Part shown: one piece after another, positions 24,038 through 32,019 of the stretch
How positions within the stretch are numbered: position 1 is the stretch's first letter
Layout: each line of letters opens with the position of its first letter
Assembly (NCBI RefSeq): GCF_001746365.1
Contig: NZ_MJAJ01000038.1
Location: forward strand, 6 to 64,005
DNA from: Streptomyces sp. LUP30
GTDB taxonomy: Bacteria; Actinomycetota; Actinomycetes; Streptomycetales; Streptomycetaceae
DNA length: 64,000 bases
Direction: 5' to 3'
Position numbers and translations under genes: made by a program
Notes under the pieces: model-generated
Database searches by the model: none
What the model saw: only the letters and a program-made list of their open reading frames with translations
What the model was told of the DNA's origin: nothing

Positions 24038-25381
24038 GTGACCATGCAGAAGATCCTGGACGCGATCCAGTCGCCGGACTCCACCCCGGCCGACTTCGCC
24101 AACCTGCCGCTCCCCGAGTCCTACCGCGCGATCACCGTGCACAAGGACGAGACGGAGATGTTCGCGGGCCTGGAGACCCGGGACAAGGACCCGCGCAAGT
24201 CGATCCACCTGGACGAGGTCGCCCTGCCCGAGCTCGGGCCGGGCGAGGCCCTGGTCGCCGTCATGGCCTCCTCGGTCAACTACAACTCCGTGTGGACCTC
24301 GATCTTCGAGCCGGTGTCGACGTTCTCCTTCCTGGAGCGCTACGGCCGGCTCAGCGAGCTCACCAAGCGGCACGACCTGCCGTACCACATCATCGGGTCC
24401 GACCTCGCGGGCGTGGTCCTGCGCACCGGCCCGGGCGTCAACGCCTGGCACCCCGGCGACGAGGTCGTCGCGCACTGTCTCTCCGTCGAGCTGGAGTCCT
24501 CGGACGGCCACAACGACACGATGCTCGACCCCGAGCAGCGCATCTGGGGCTTCGAGACCAACTTCGGCGGCCTCGCGGAGATCGCGCTGGTCAAGTCCAA
24601 CCAGCTGATGCCCAAGCCGGACCACCTCAGCTGGGAGGAGGCCGCCGCCCCGGGCCTGGTCAACTCCACCGCCTACCGGCAGCTGGTCTCCCGCAACGGC
24701 GCCGGCATGAAGCAGGGCGACAACGTCCTGATCTGGGGCGCGAGCGGCGGCCTCGGCAGCTACGCCACGCAGTTCGCGCTGGCCGGCGGCGCCAACCCGA
24801 TCTGCGTCGTCTCCTCGCCGCAGAAGGCGGAGATCTGCCGGTCGATGGGCGCCGAGGCGATCATCGACCGCACCGCCGAGGACTACCGGTTCTGGAAGGA
24901 CGAGAACACCCAGGACCCCAAGGAGTGGAAGCGCTTCGGCAAGCGCATCCGCGAGCTCACCGGCGGTGAGGACATCGACATCGTCTTCGAGCACCCCGGC
25001 CGCGAGACGTTCGGCGCCTCCGTGTACGTCACCCGCAAGGGCGGCACCATCACCACGTGCGCCTCGACCTCGGGCTACATGCACCAGTACGACAACCGCT
25101 ACCTGTGGATGTCCCTGAAGCGGATCATCGGTTCGCACTTCGCCAACTACCGCGAGGCCTGGGAGGCCAACCGGCTGATCGCGAAGGGCAAGATCCACCC
25201 CACGCTGTCGAAGGTCTACTCCCTGGAGGAGACCGGCCAGGCCGCCTACGACGTGCACCGCAACCTCCACCAGGGCAAGGTCGGCGTCCTGGCGCTGGCC
25301 CCCCAGGAGGGTCTGGGCGTGCGCGACGAGGCCAAGCGCGCCCAGCACATCGACGCCATCAACCGCTTCCGCAACATCTGA
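24038..25381 (+). CDS. ccr: Crotonyl-CoA carboxylase/reductase
   Basis: A 447-residue enzyme, the length of the known Streptomyces Ccr. It reduces crotonyl-CoA with NADPH and carboxylates it to (2S)-ethylmalonyl-CoA, the committed step of the pathway. The N-terminus ILDAIQSPDSTPADFANLPL and YRAITVHKDETEMFAG are hallmarks of the family. The medium-chain dehydrogenase cofactor domain shows LIWGASGGLGSYATQFAL and VSSPQKAEICRSMGAEAII. The GTG at 24038 is chosen because GGAGG ends seven bases upstream; an ATG two codons later is weaker. It is the first gene of an operon with the mutase 17 bases downstream. Confidence 0.97.
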   Translation: MTMQKILDAIQSPDSTPADFANLPLPESYRAITVHKDETEMFAGLETRDKDPRKSIHLDEVALPELGPGEALVAVMASSVNYNSVWTSIFEPVSTFSFLERYGRLSELTKRHDLPYHIIGSDLAGVVLRTGPGVNAWHPGDEVVAHCLSVELESSDGHNDTMLDPEQRIWGFETNFGGLAEIALVKSNQLMPKPDHLSWEEAAAPGLVNSTAYRQLVSRNGAGMKQGDNVLIWGASGGLGSYATQFALAGGANPICVVSSPQKAEICRSMGAEAIIDRTAEDYRFWKDENTQDPKEWKRFGKRIRELTGGEDIDIVFEHPGRETFGASVYVTRKGGTITTCASTSGYMHQYDNRYLWMSLKRIIGSHFANYREAWEANRLIAKGKIHPTLSKVYSLEETGQAAYDVHRNLHQGKVGVLALAPQEGLGVRDEAKRAQHIDAINRFRNI

Positions 25382-25398
25382 GACACCAGAGGTCATAG

Positions 25399-27447
25399 AT
25401 GACTGAGCGTCAGTTCGCCGAAGGAAAGCGGGAGAAGGACCGGCCGTGGCTCATGCGCACGTACGCCGGCCACTCCACGGCCGAGGCGTCCAACGAGCTG
25501 TACCGGCGCAACCTCGCCAAGGGCCAGACGGGTCTGTCGGTCGCGTTCGACCTGCCCACCCAGACCGGCTACGACTCCGACCACGTCCTCGCCCGCGGCG
25601 AGGTCGGCCGGGTCGGCGTCCCGGTGGCCCATCTCGGCGACATGCGCAGGCTGTTCCAGGACATCCCCCTGGAGCAGATGAACACCTCGATGACGATCAA
25701 CGCCACCGCCATGTGGCTGCTGGCGCTCTACCAGGTCGTCGCCGAGGAGCAGGGTGCGGACGTCACCCTGCTCCAGGGCACGACCCAGAACGACATCGTC
25801 AAGGAGTACCTGTCCCGGGGGACGCACGTCTTCCCCCCGGGGCCGAGCCTCCGTCTCACGACGGACATGATCGCCTACACGGTGTCCCACATGCCGAAGT
25901 GGAACCCGATCAACATCTGCAGCTACCACCTGCAGGAGGCCGGGGCCACGCCGGTGCAGGAGATCGCGTACGCGATGTCCACCGCGATCGCCGTGCTGGA
26001 CGCGGTCCGTGACTCCGGGCAGGTGCCGGCCGAGAAGTTCGGCGACGTCGTCGCCCGTATCTCCTTCTTCGTCAACGCGGGTGTCCGCTTCGTCGAGGAG
26101 ATGTGCAAGATGCGCGCCTTCGGCCGCATCTGGGACCAGGTCACCCGCGAGCGCTACGGCATCGAGAACCCCAAGCAGCGCCGCTTCCGCTACGGCGTCC
26201 AGGTCAACTCGCTGGGGCTGACCGAGGCGCAGCCGGAGAACAACGTCCAGCGGATCGTGCTGGAGATGCTCGCCGTGACGCTGTCGAAGGACGCCCGCGC
26301 GCGTGCCGTGCAGCTGCCCGCCTGGAACGAGGCGCTCGGGCTGCCCCGGCCCTGGGACCAGCAGTGGTCGCTGCGCATCCAGCAGGTCCTCGCCCACGAG
26401 AGCGACCTGCTGGAGTACGAGGACATCTTCGAGGGCTCGCGCGTCGTCGAGGCGAAGGTCGCCGAACTGGTCGAGGCGTCCCTCGCGGAGATCGAGCGGA
26501 TCCAGGACATGGGCGGCGCGATGGCCGCCGTCGAGTCCGGCTATCTCAAGTCGCAGCTCGTCTCCTCGCACGCCGAGCGCAGGGCCCGGATCGAGTCCGG
26601 GCAGGAGAAGATCATCGGCGTCAACATCTTCGAGACGACCGAGCCCAACCCGCTGACCGCCGATCTCGACACCGCGATCCACACGGTCGACCCGGCGGTC
26701 GAGGCCCGCGTCATCGCCTCCCTGCAGAACTGGCGCGACACGCGGTACCAGCCGCCCTTCAACCACCCGCGCCCGTGCAAGGCGCTGGAGAAGCTGAAGG
26801 AGGCCGCGAAGGGCACCGCCAACCTCATGGAGGCCACCCTCGAGTGCGCCCGCGCCGGAGTCACGACCGGCGAGTGGGCCGGGGCGCTGCGCGAGGTGTT
26901 CGGCGAGTTCCGCGCGCCGACGGGCGTGTCGTCGGCGCCCGTCGCGGTCCCCGCGGAGGAGGGCTCGGCCATGGCCGACGTCCGCCGCAGGGTCGACCTG
27001 ACCGCGAAGGACATGGGCGTCGGCAAGCTGCGCTTCCTGGTCGGCAAGCCGGGCCTGGACGGGCACTCCAACGGCGCCGAGCAGATAGCCGTGCGCGCGC
27101 GTGACGCCGGGTTCGAGGTGGTCTACCAGGGCATCCGGCTGACGCCCGAGCAGATCGTGGACGCCGCGCTGGAGGAAGACGTCCACGCCGTGGGTCTGTC
27201 CATCCTCTCCGGTTCGCACGCCCAACTGGTGCCGGACGTCCTCGAACGGCTCCGTGTGGCCGGTGCCACAGACATCCCGGTGATCGCCGGTGGCATCATC
27301 CCGAATGGAGACGCCGAGCAGCTGAGGGCTGCCGGCGTGGCCGCGGTCTTCACCCCGAAGGACTTCGACATCACCGGAATCATCGGCCGCATCGTCGACG
27401 AGATCCGCAAAGCGAACAAGCTCGACCCCCTGGAGGTCCCCGCATGA
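25399..27447 (+). CDS. meaA: Ethylmalonyl-CoA mutase (MeaA)
   Basis: A 682-residue single-chain adenosylcobalamin mutase that converts (2R)-ethylmalonyl-CoA to (2S)-methylsuccinyl-CoA. The substrate domain holds GLSVAFDLPTQTGYDSDH and 'MNTSMTINATAMWLLALY', typical of the acyl-CoA mutases. The C-terminal B12 domain (from ~residue 540) has the base-off His motif GKPGLDGHSNGAEQI (DxHxxG), then LSILSGSHAQLVPDVLERL and 'VIAGGIIPNGD'. Length and start (MTERQFAEGKREKDRPWLM) match Streptomyces MeaA rather than the two-subunit methylmalonyl-CoA mutase. It is 17 bases after ccr and its stop overlaps the next start (ATGA). Confidence 0.95.
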   Translation: MTERQFAEGKREKDRPWLMRTYAGHSTAEASNELYRRNLAKGQTGLSVAFDLPTQTGYDSDHVLARGEVGRVGVPVAHLGDMRRLFQDIPLEQMNTSMTINATAMWLLALYQVVAEEQGADVTLLQGTTQNDIVKEYLSRGTHVFPPGPSLRLTTDMIAYTVSHMPKWNPINICSYHLQEAGATPVQEIAYAMSTAIAVLDAVRDSGQVPAEKFGDVVARISFFVNAGVRFVEEMCKMRAFGRIWDQVTRERYGIENPKQRRFRYGVQVNSLGLTEAQPENNVQRIVLEMLAVTLSKDARARAVQLPAWNEALGLPRPWDQQWSLRIQQVLAHESDLLEYEDIFEGSRVVEAKVAELVEASLAEIERIQDMGGAMAAVESGYLKSQLVSSHAERRARIESGQEKIIGVNIFETTEPNPLTADLDTAIHTVDPAVEARVIASLQNWRDTRYQPPFNHPRPCKALEKLKEAAKGTANLMEATLECARAGVTTGEWAGALREVFGEFRAPTGVSSAPVAVPAEEGSAMADVRRRVDLTAKDMGVGKLRFLVGKPGLDGHSNGAEQIAVRARDAGFEVVYQGIRLTPEQIVDAALEEDVHAVGLSILSGSHAQLVPDVLERLRVAGATDIPVIAGGIIPNGDAEQLRAAGVAAVFTPKDFDITGIIGRIVDEIRKANKLDPLEVPA

Positions 27448-28403
27448 CTGTCAACCGTCTTCGTCCGCGGCGCTCCTGTCTCGCGGTCCCGGGCAGCAAC
27501 CCCCGCTTCCTGGAGAAGGCGCAGGGTCTGCCGGCGGACCAGGTCTTCCTGGACCTCGAGGACGCGTGCGCGCCGCTCGCCAAGCCCGAGGCGCGGCACA
27601 CCATCGTCAAGTTCCTCAACGAGGGCGACTGGACGGGCAAGACGCGGGTCGTGCGCGTCAACGACTGGACGACCGAGTGGACGTACCGTGACGTGGTGAC
27701 GGTCGTCGAGGGCGCCGGGCCCAACCTCGACTGCATCATGCTGCCGAAGGTGCAGAACGCCCAGCAGATCGTGGCCCTGGACCTGCTCCTGACGCAGATC
27801 GAGAAGACCATGGGCTTCGAGGTCGGCAAGATCGGCATCGAGGCGCAGATCGAGAACGCGCAGGGCCTGAACAATGTCAACGAGATCGCGCAGGCCTCGC
27901 CGCGCATCGAGACGATCATCTTCGGCCCGGCCGACTTCATGGCGTCGATCAACATGAAGTCGCTGGTCGTGGGCGAGCAGCCGCCCGGTTACCCGGCGGA
28001 CGCCTACCACTACATCCTGATGAAGATCCTGATGGCCGCCCGCGCCAACGACCTCCAGGCGATCGACGGCCCCTACCTGCAGATCCGCAACGTCGACGGC
28101 TACCGCGAGGTCGCCGGGCGCGCCGCGGCCCTCGGCTTCGACGGCAAGTGGGTGCTGCACCCGGGCCAGGTCGAGGCGTCCAACGAGATCTTCTCGCCGT
28201 CGCAGGAGGACTACGACCACGCCGAGCTGATCCTGGACGCGTACGAGTACTACACGTCCGAGGCGGGCGGGAAGAAGGGCTCGGCGATGCTCGGCGACGA
28301 GATGATCGACGAGGCCAGCCGCAAGATGGCGCTGGTCATCTCCGGCAAGGGACGGGCGGCCGGCATGCGGCGCACGTCGAAGTTCGAGACCCCCGACAAC
28401 TAA
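27444..28403 (+). CDS. Malyl-CoA/beta-methylmalyl-CoA lyase (HpcH/HpaI, CitE-like)
   Basis: A 319-residue TIM-barrel lyase. RRSCLAVPGSNPRFLEKAQ, VFLDLEDACAPLAKPEAR (with the Mg-binding Glu and Asp), 'GIEAQIENAQGLNNVNEIA' and 'IIFGPADFMAS' are the characteristic stretches of the CitE/Mcl family. In the ethylmalonyl-CoA pathway it cleaves (2R,3S)-beta-methylmalyl-CoA to glyoxylate and propionyl-CoA, and may also act on malyl-CoA. The start is coupled to the mutase stop by ATGA. Position between mutase and hydratase fits this role well; direct evidence for substrate is lacking. Confidence 0.9.
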   Translation: MTVNRLRPRRSCLAVPGSNPRFLEKAQGLPADQVFLDLEDACAPLAKPEARHTIVKFLNEGDWTGKTRVVRVNDWTTEWTYRDVVTVVEGAGPNLDCIMLPKVQNAQQIVALDLLLTQIEKTMGFEVGKIGIEAQIENAQGLNNVNEIAQASPRIETIIFGPADFMASINMKSLVVGEQPPGYPADAYHYILMKILMAARANDLQAIDGPYLQIRNVDGYREVAGRAAALGFDGKWVLHPGQVEASNEIFSPSQEDYDHAELILDAYEYYTSEAGGKKGSAMLGDEMIDEASRKMALVISGKGRAAGMRRTSKFETPDN

Positions 28404-28418
28404 GGAGCGCTGAGCGCG

Positions 28419-28925
28419 ATGCAGTTCGGACGCACCTACGAGGAGTTCGAGGTCGGGGCGACGTACAAGCACTGGCCGGGCAAGACGGTCACCGAGTACG
28501 ACGACCACCTCTTCTGTCTCCTCACCATGAACCACCACCCCCTCCACATGGACGCGAACTATGCGGAGAAGACGACCGACTTCGGCAAGAACGTCGTCGT
28601 GGGCAACTACATCTACTCGCTCCTGCTCGGCATGTCCGTGCCGGACGTCTCCGGCAAGGCGATCGCCAACCTGGAGATCGAGTCGCTCAAGCACGTCGCG
28701 CCGACGTTCCACGGGGACACGGTCTACGGTCAGACGACCGTGCTGGACAAGTGGCCGTCGAAGTCGAAGAACGACCGCGGGATCGTCTACGTCGAGACCA
28801 AGGGCTACAAGCAGGACGGCACGCTGGTCTGCGTGTTCCGCCGCAAGGTGCTGGTGCCGACCGAGACGTACATCAAGGAGCGCGGCGGCGAGCAGCCCGG
28901 CCGCCCGGAACTTCAGGAAGGCTGA
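28419..28925 (+). CDS. MaoC family dehydratase, probable mesaconyl-CoA hydratase
   Basis: A 168-residue hot-dog-fold protein. The hydratase motif is visible in FCLLTMNHHPLHMDANYAEK, where the Asn/His pair corresponds to the catalytic Asp/His region of R-specific enoyl-CoA hydratases, followed by VVGNYIYSLLLGMSV. It most likely adds water to mesaconyl-CoA to give beta-methylmalyl-CoA, the substrate of the lyase encoded just upstream. Proteobacterial mesaconyl-CoA hydratases are about twice this length with two hot-dog domains, so this one must work as a dimer of single domains. AAGGAGCGC lies upstream of the ATG; 15 bases separate it from the lyase gene. Confidence 0.88.
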   Translation: MQFGRTYEEFEVGATYKHWPGKTVTEYDDHLFCLLTMNHHPLHMDANYAEKTTDFGKNVVVGNYIYSLLLGMSVPDVSGKAIANLEIESLKHVAPTFHGDTVYGQTTVLDKWPSKSKNDRGIVYVETKGYKQDGTLVCVFRRKVLVPTETYIKERGGEQPGRPELQEG

Positions 28926-28928
28926 TCG

Positions 28929-30134
28929 ATGGCCCGCCTCGCCCAGACCGCCGGTCTGACCGACGTCCAGCAGGAGATCCTCTCCACCGTCCGCGACTTC
29001 GTGGACAAGGAGATCATCCCGGTCGCGACCGAGCTGGAGCACCGCGACGAGTACCCGCAGCAGATCGTCGACGGCCTCAAGGAGCTGGGCCTGTTCGGTC
29101 TGATGATCCCCGAGGAGTACGGCGGTCTGGGCGAGTCGCTCCTCACCTACGCCCTGTGCGTGGAGGAGATCGCCCGCGGCTGGATGTCCGTCTCGGGCAT
29201 CATCAACACCCACTTCATCGTGGCGTACATGCTCAAACAGCACGGCACGCAGGAGCAGAAGGACCACTATCTGCCGAGGATGGCGGCCGGCGACGTCCGC
29301 GGCGCCTTCTCCATGTCGGAGCCGGCCCTCGGCTCGGACGTGTCCGCGATCACGTCGAAGGCGGTGAAGGACGGCGACGAGTACGTCCTGAACGGCCAGA
29401 AGATGTGGCTGACGAACGGCGGAACCTCGTCCCTGGTGGCCGTTCTGGTGCGAAGTGACGAAGGACACCCGGAGGGCACCGCCCCCCACAAGTCGATGAC
29501 GACCTTCCTGATCGAGAAGGAGCCCGGCTTCGGAGAGGTCCGCCCCGGCCTCACGATCCCCGGCAAGATCGACAAGATGGGCTACAAGGGCGTCGACACC
29601 ACCGAGCTGATCATGGACGGCCTGCGCCTTTCCGCCGATCGGGTGCTCGGCGGGGTCACCGGCCGAGGTTTTTACCAAATGATGGACGGGGTCGAGGTTG
29701 GGCGCGTCAACGTCGCGGCGCGTGGCTGCGGCGTCGCTCAGCGTGCCTTCGAACTCGGCGTGCGGTACGCCCAGCAGCGCCACACGTTCGGCAAGCCGAT
29801 CGCCCAGCACCAGGCGATCCAGTTCAAGCTGGCCGAGATGGCTACCAAGGTCGAGGCCGCCCATGCGATGATGGTGAACGCCGCACGCAAAAAGGACTCG
29901 GGAGAACGAAACGACCTCGAGGCAGGGATGGCGAAGTACCTCGCCTCCGAGTACTGCAAAGAGGTCGTGGAGGACTCCTTCCGGATCCACGGCGGGTACG
30001 GCTTCTCCAAGGAGTACGAGATCGAGCGCCTCTACCGCGAGGCCCCGATGCTGCTCATCGGTGAAGGCACCGCCGAGATCCAGAAAATGATCATCGGGCG
30101 CAGATTGCTCGAGGAGTACCGGTTCCAGGGCTGA
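28929..30134 (+). CDS. Acyl-CoA dehydrogenase, probable (2S)-methylsuccinyl-CoA dehydrogenase
   Basis: A 401-residue FAD flavoprotein. It shows the acyl-CoA dehydrogenase signatures AFSMSEPALGSDVSAI and QKMWLTNGGTSSLVAVL (FAD/substrate strand), RHTFGKPIAQHQAIQFKLAE, and 'DSFRIHGGYGFSKEYEIERL' followed by 'LIGEGTAEIQKMIIGR', the usual catalytic-Glu end. In this operon it should oxidise methylsuccinyl-CoA to mesaconyl-CoA. The characterised proteobacterial enzyme has an extra N-terminal ~150 residues that this protein lacks. It starts four bases after the hydratase gene and is followed by a strong hairpin, marking the end of the operon. Confidence 0.88.
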   Translation: MARLAQTAGLTDVQQEILSTVRDFVDKEIIPVATELEHRDEYPQQIVDGLKELGLFGLMIPEEYGGLGESLLTYALCVEEIARGWMSVSGIINTHFIVAYMLKQHGTQEQKDHYLPRMAAGDVRGAFSMSEPALGSDVSAITSKAVKDGDEYVLNGQKMWLTNGGTSSLVAVLVRSDEGHPEGTAPHKSMTTFLIEKEPGFGEVRPGLTIPGKIDKMGYKGVDTTELIMDGLRLSADRVLGGVTGRGFYQMMDGVEVGRVNVAARGCGVAQRAFELGVRYAQQRHTFGKPIAQHQAIQFKLAEMATKVEAAHAMMVNAARKKDSGERNDLEAGMAKYLASEYCKEVVEDSFRIHGGYGFSKEYEIERLYREAPMLLIGEGTAEIQKMIIGRRLLEEYRFQG

Positions 30135-30146
30135 TTGTCCGAGTTG

Positions 30147-30179
30147 GGGGTGTTTTCTTCGAGAAGAAGATCACACCCC
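30147..30179 (+). terminator. Hairpin ending the ethylmalonyl-CoA operon
   Basis: GGGGTGT (30147-30153) pairs with ACACCCC (30173-30179), and inside it TTCTTC pairs with GAAGAA around a two-base GA turn. It starts 13 bases after the dehydrogenase stop. There is no U-tract, so it may be a T-less terminator or an mRNA 3'-end stabiliser before psd. Confidence 0.6.
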
Positions 30180-30303
30180 GTCAACTTCCCCCGGCCGTCG
30201 ACTCCGCTTCCTGGCTTACCCAGTTGTGGCCCCGAACCGCTACGATCGCGGAAAGCCGCCGTCCCCCGTCGAAGCGCGGCATCATCCGCTACGAAGGTCA
30301 TCC

Positions 30304-30960
30304 ATGCCCCACAGCCAAACCTCTGCACACCGCGACAGCCTGGTAGGCGCACGCCTCGCGCGCGGAGCATCGCCGTGGCTCCTGCCGACCGTCGCCACCG
30401 CAGCCGTCAGCCTGCTGCGCGCCCGCCGCTCGGGCGCCGCCAAGGCCGTCGCCGTGCCCGCCACCGCTCTCGCGGCGGGCATGCTGTGGTTCTTCCGCGA
30501 CCCCGAGCGCGAGATCGCCCCGGGCCGGGTCATCTCCCCCGCCGACGGTGTGGTGCAGAGCATCATGCCGTGGAAGGACGGACGCACCCGGGTCGCGATC
30601 TTCATGAGCCCGCTCAACGTCCACGTCAACCGCGCGCCGCTGGCCGGCACCGTGACGTCGGTCGAGCACATCCCCGGCGGATTCGTACCGGCGTTCAACA
30701 AGGAGAGCGAGAACAACGAGCGCGTCGTCTGGCACTTCGACACCGAACTCGGTGACATCGAGATGATCCAGATCGCCGGAGCCGTCGCGCGCCGCATCGT
30801 CCCCTACGTCCCCGAGGGCACGAAGGTCGAGCAGGGCGAGCGGATCGGCCTGATCCGTTTCGGCTCGCGCGTCGACGTCTACCTGCCCGAGGGCGTGGAG
30901 GTCGCGGTCGAGGTGGGGCAGAAGACCGTGGCAGGGGTGACTCGCATTGACCGTGATTGA
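30304..30960 (+). CDS. psd: Phosphatidylserine decarboxylase proenzyme
   Basis: A 218-residue pyruvoyl enzyme that decarboxylates phosphatidylserine to phosphatidylethanolamine at the membrane. The hydrophobic helix at about residues 42-62 (AVPATALAAGMLWFF) is followed by 'RVISPADGVVQSI', FMSPLNVHVNRAPLAGTV (active-site His), and the self-cleavage motif RFGSRVDVYLPEG, where cleavage before the Ser (about residue 187) makes the pyruvoyl group. This is the short archaeal/actinobacterial form, without the Leu-Gly-Ser-Thr of E. coli. The ATG at 30304 is used; the in-frame extension to 30226 has no conserved content. The 3' end overlaps pssA by 14 bases. Confidence 0.93.
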   Translation: MPHSQTSAHRDSLVGARLARGASPWLLPTVATAAVSLLRARRSGAAKAVAVPATALAAGMLWFFRDPEREIAPGRVISPADGVVQSIMPWKDGRTRVAIFMSPLNVHVNRAPLAGTVTSVEHIPGGFVPAFNKESENNERVVWHFDTELGDIEMIQIAGAVARRIVPYVPEGTKVEQGERIGLIRFGSRVDVYLPEGVEVAVEVGQKTVAGVTRIDRD

Positions 30961-31801
30961 CCCGGAGACCCAGGCGGGCTGGGTGCCCGAAGCGGACGAC
31001 GTGGACGACGACGAGGAGATGCCCCTCTCCCTGCGGCTGTCGATAGCGGACACCCTGACCCTCGGCAACGCCACGTGCGGCTTCATGGCGGTGTACTTCA
31101 CCACCACGGGCATCCTGATCCCGCACCTCACCGGCAGCCAGGAGTCGGGCATGGCCCGGCACAGCGCCGCCACCGCCGTCATCCTGATGCTCTGCGCGGC
31201 CGTCTTCGACCTCTTCGACGGCCTGGTCGCGCGCAAGCTCCGCTCCTCGCCGATGGGCGCCGAGCTGGACAACCTGTCGGACCTGATCAGCTTCGGCCTG
31301 GCCCCGGCGTACTTCGTCCTGGTCTACGGCATGGTCGCCGACGACGCGCACCAGCGGGTCGCGGCGGTCGGCGCGATCGTGGTGCTGCTGGCGGTAGTGC
31401 TGAGGCTCGCGAGATTCTCGTGCGTGACCGTCAAGGACGGCACGTTCCAGGGCATGCCGTCGCCGTTCGGCGCGCTCACGGTCGTCTCGATCGTCCTGCT
31501 GGAGCTGCCCTTCGCGGCGACGCTGATGGCCATCCTGGGCACCGCCTGGCTGATGGTGAGCCGGGTCGAGTACCCGAAGCCGCGAGGCCGCCTCGCCGGC
31601 GCGATGCTCGCCTGGATCGTCCTGTCGATGGGCCTGCTGGCGGCCTGGGCGTTCGACGCCCCGAGCGGTCAGCTGCTGCTCCAGACGGGTTGCGCGCTGC
31701 AGCTGGTCATGGGCGCGGTCATCCCGCTGTTCGCCACGGCCCGCCGGGTGAACAACTTCCGCGACAACCGGCGCGAGGCCCGTGCGGCGCAGCTGCCCTG
31801 A
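30947..31801 (+). CDS. pssA: CDP-diacylglycerol-serine O-phosphatidyltransferase
   Basis: A 284-residue integral membrane enzyme that makes phosphatidylserine from CDP-diacylglycerol and L-serine, feeding Psd. The CDP-alcohol phosphotransferase motif is complete: FDLFDGLVARKL, then GAELDNLSDLISFG, giving D-x2-DG-x2-AR...G-x3-D-x3-D. About eight hydrophobic helices follow a ~25-residue acidic N-terminus. The probable start is TTG at 30947, which overlaps psd by 14 bases; a GTG two codons later (30953) is the alternative. AGGGG at 30932 fits the TTG better. Overlap with psd ensures stoichiometric expression of the two steps. Confidence 0.93.
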   Translation: MTVIDPETQAGWVPEADDVDDDEEMPLSLRLSIADTLTLGNATCGFMAVYFTTTGILIPHLTGSQESGMARHSAATAVILMLCAAVFDLFDGLVARKLRSSPMGAELDNLSDLISFGLAPAYFVLVYGMVADDAHQRVAAVGAIVVLLAVVLRLARFSCVTVKDGTFQGMPSPFGALTVVSIVLLELPFAATLMAILGTAWLMVSRVEYPKPRGRLAGAMLAWIVLSMGLLAAWAFDAPSGQLLLQTGCALQLVMGAVIPLFATARRVNNFRDNRREARAAQLP

Positions 31802-31818
31802 TCCTCGTCCCACCGTCG

Positions 31819-31863
31819 AACGGGTGTGGCCCGAGCCTGAGAAGGCTCGGGCCGCACCCGTTT
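31819..31863 (+). terminator. Strong intrinsic terminator after pssA
   Basis: AACGGGTGTGGCCCGAGCCT pairs with a complementary arm ending at 31863 around the loop GAGA, leaving a single G-U/mismatch position, and the arm ends in TTT. It starts 18 bases after the pssA stop and closes the psd-pssA unit. Confidence 0.92.
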
Positions 31864-31964
31864 CCACACCCGTTTGACGGGTCAACTACCTCTCCCCCAC
31901 ACCCATTTGCCGGGCTCGGGAAAGAAGAGGACGGTGGAACAAGGGGGATTCATAGGGATTCGCT

Positions 31965-31976
31965 GGGACATGTCCC
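31965..31976. promoter_or_regulatory. Perfect 12-bp palindrome upstream of the hydrolase gene
   Basis: GGGACATGTCCC lies 44 bases before the start codon and runs into the first copy of a directly repeated 18-mer. Candidate operator. The preceding 40 bases also hold two copies of GGGATTC. Confidence 0.5.
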
Positions 31977-32008
31977 GTGCGATGGATCTCTGTCCCGTGC
32001 GATGGATC
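31971..32008. repeat. 18-bp direct repeat just upstream of the hydrolase start
   Basis: TGTCCCGTGCGATGGATC occurs at 31971-31988 and again at 31991-32008, a 20-base period. The second copy ends three bases before the GGAGGACGACC that serves as ribosome binding site. It looks like a recent slip duplication of leader or promoter sequence. Confidence 0.9.
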
Positions 32009-32019
32009 GGAGGACGACC

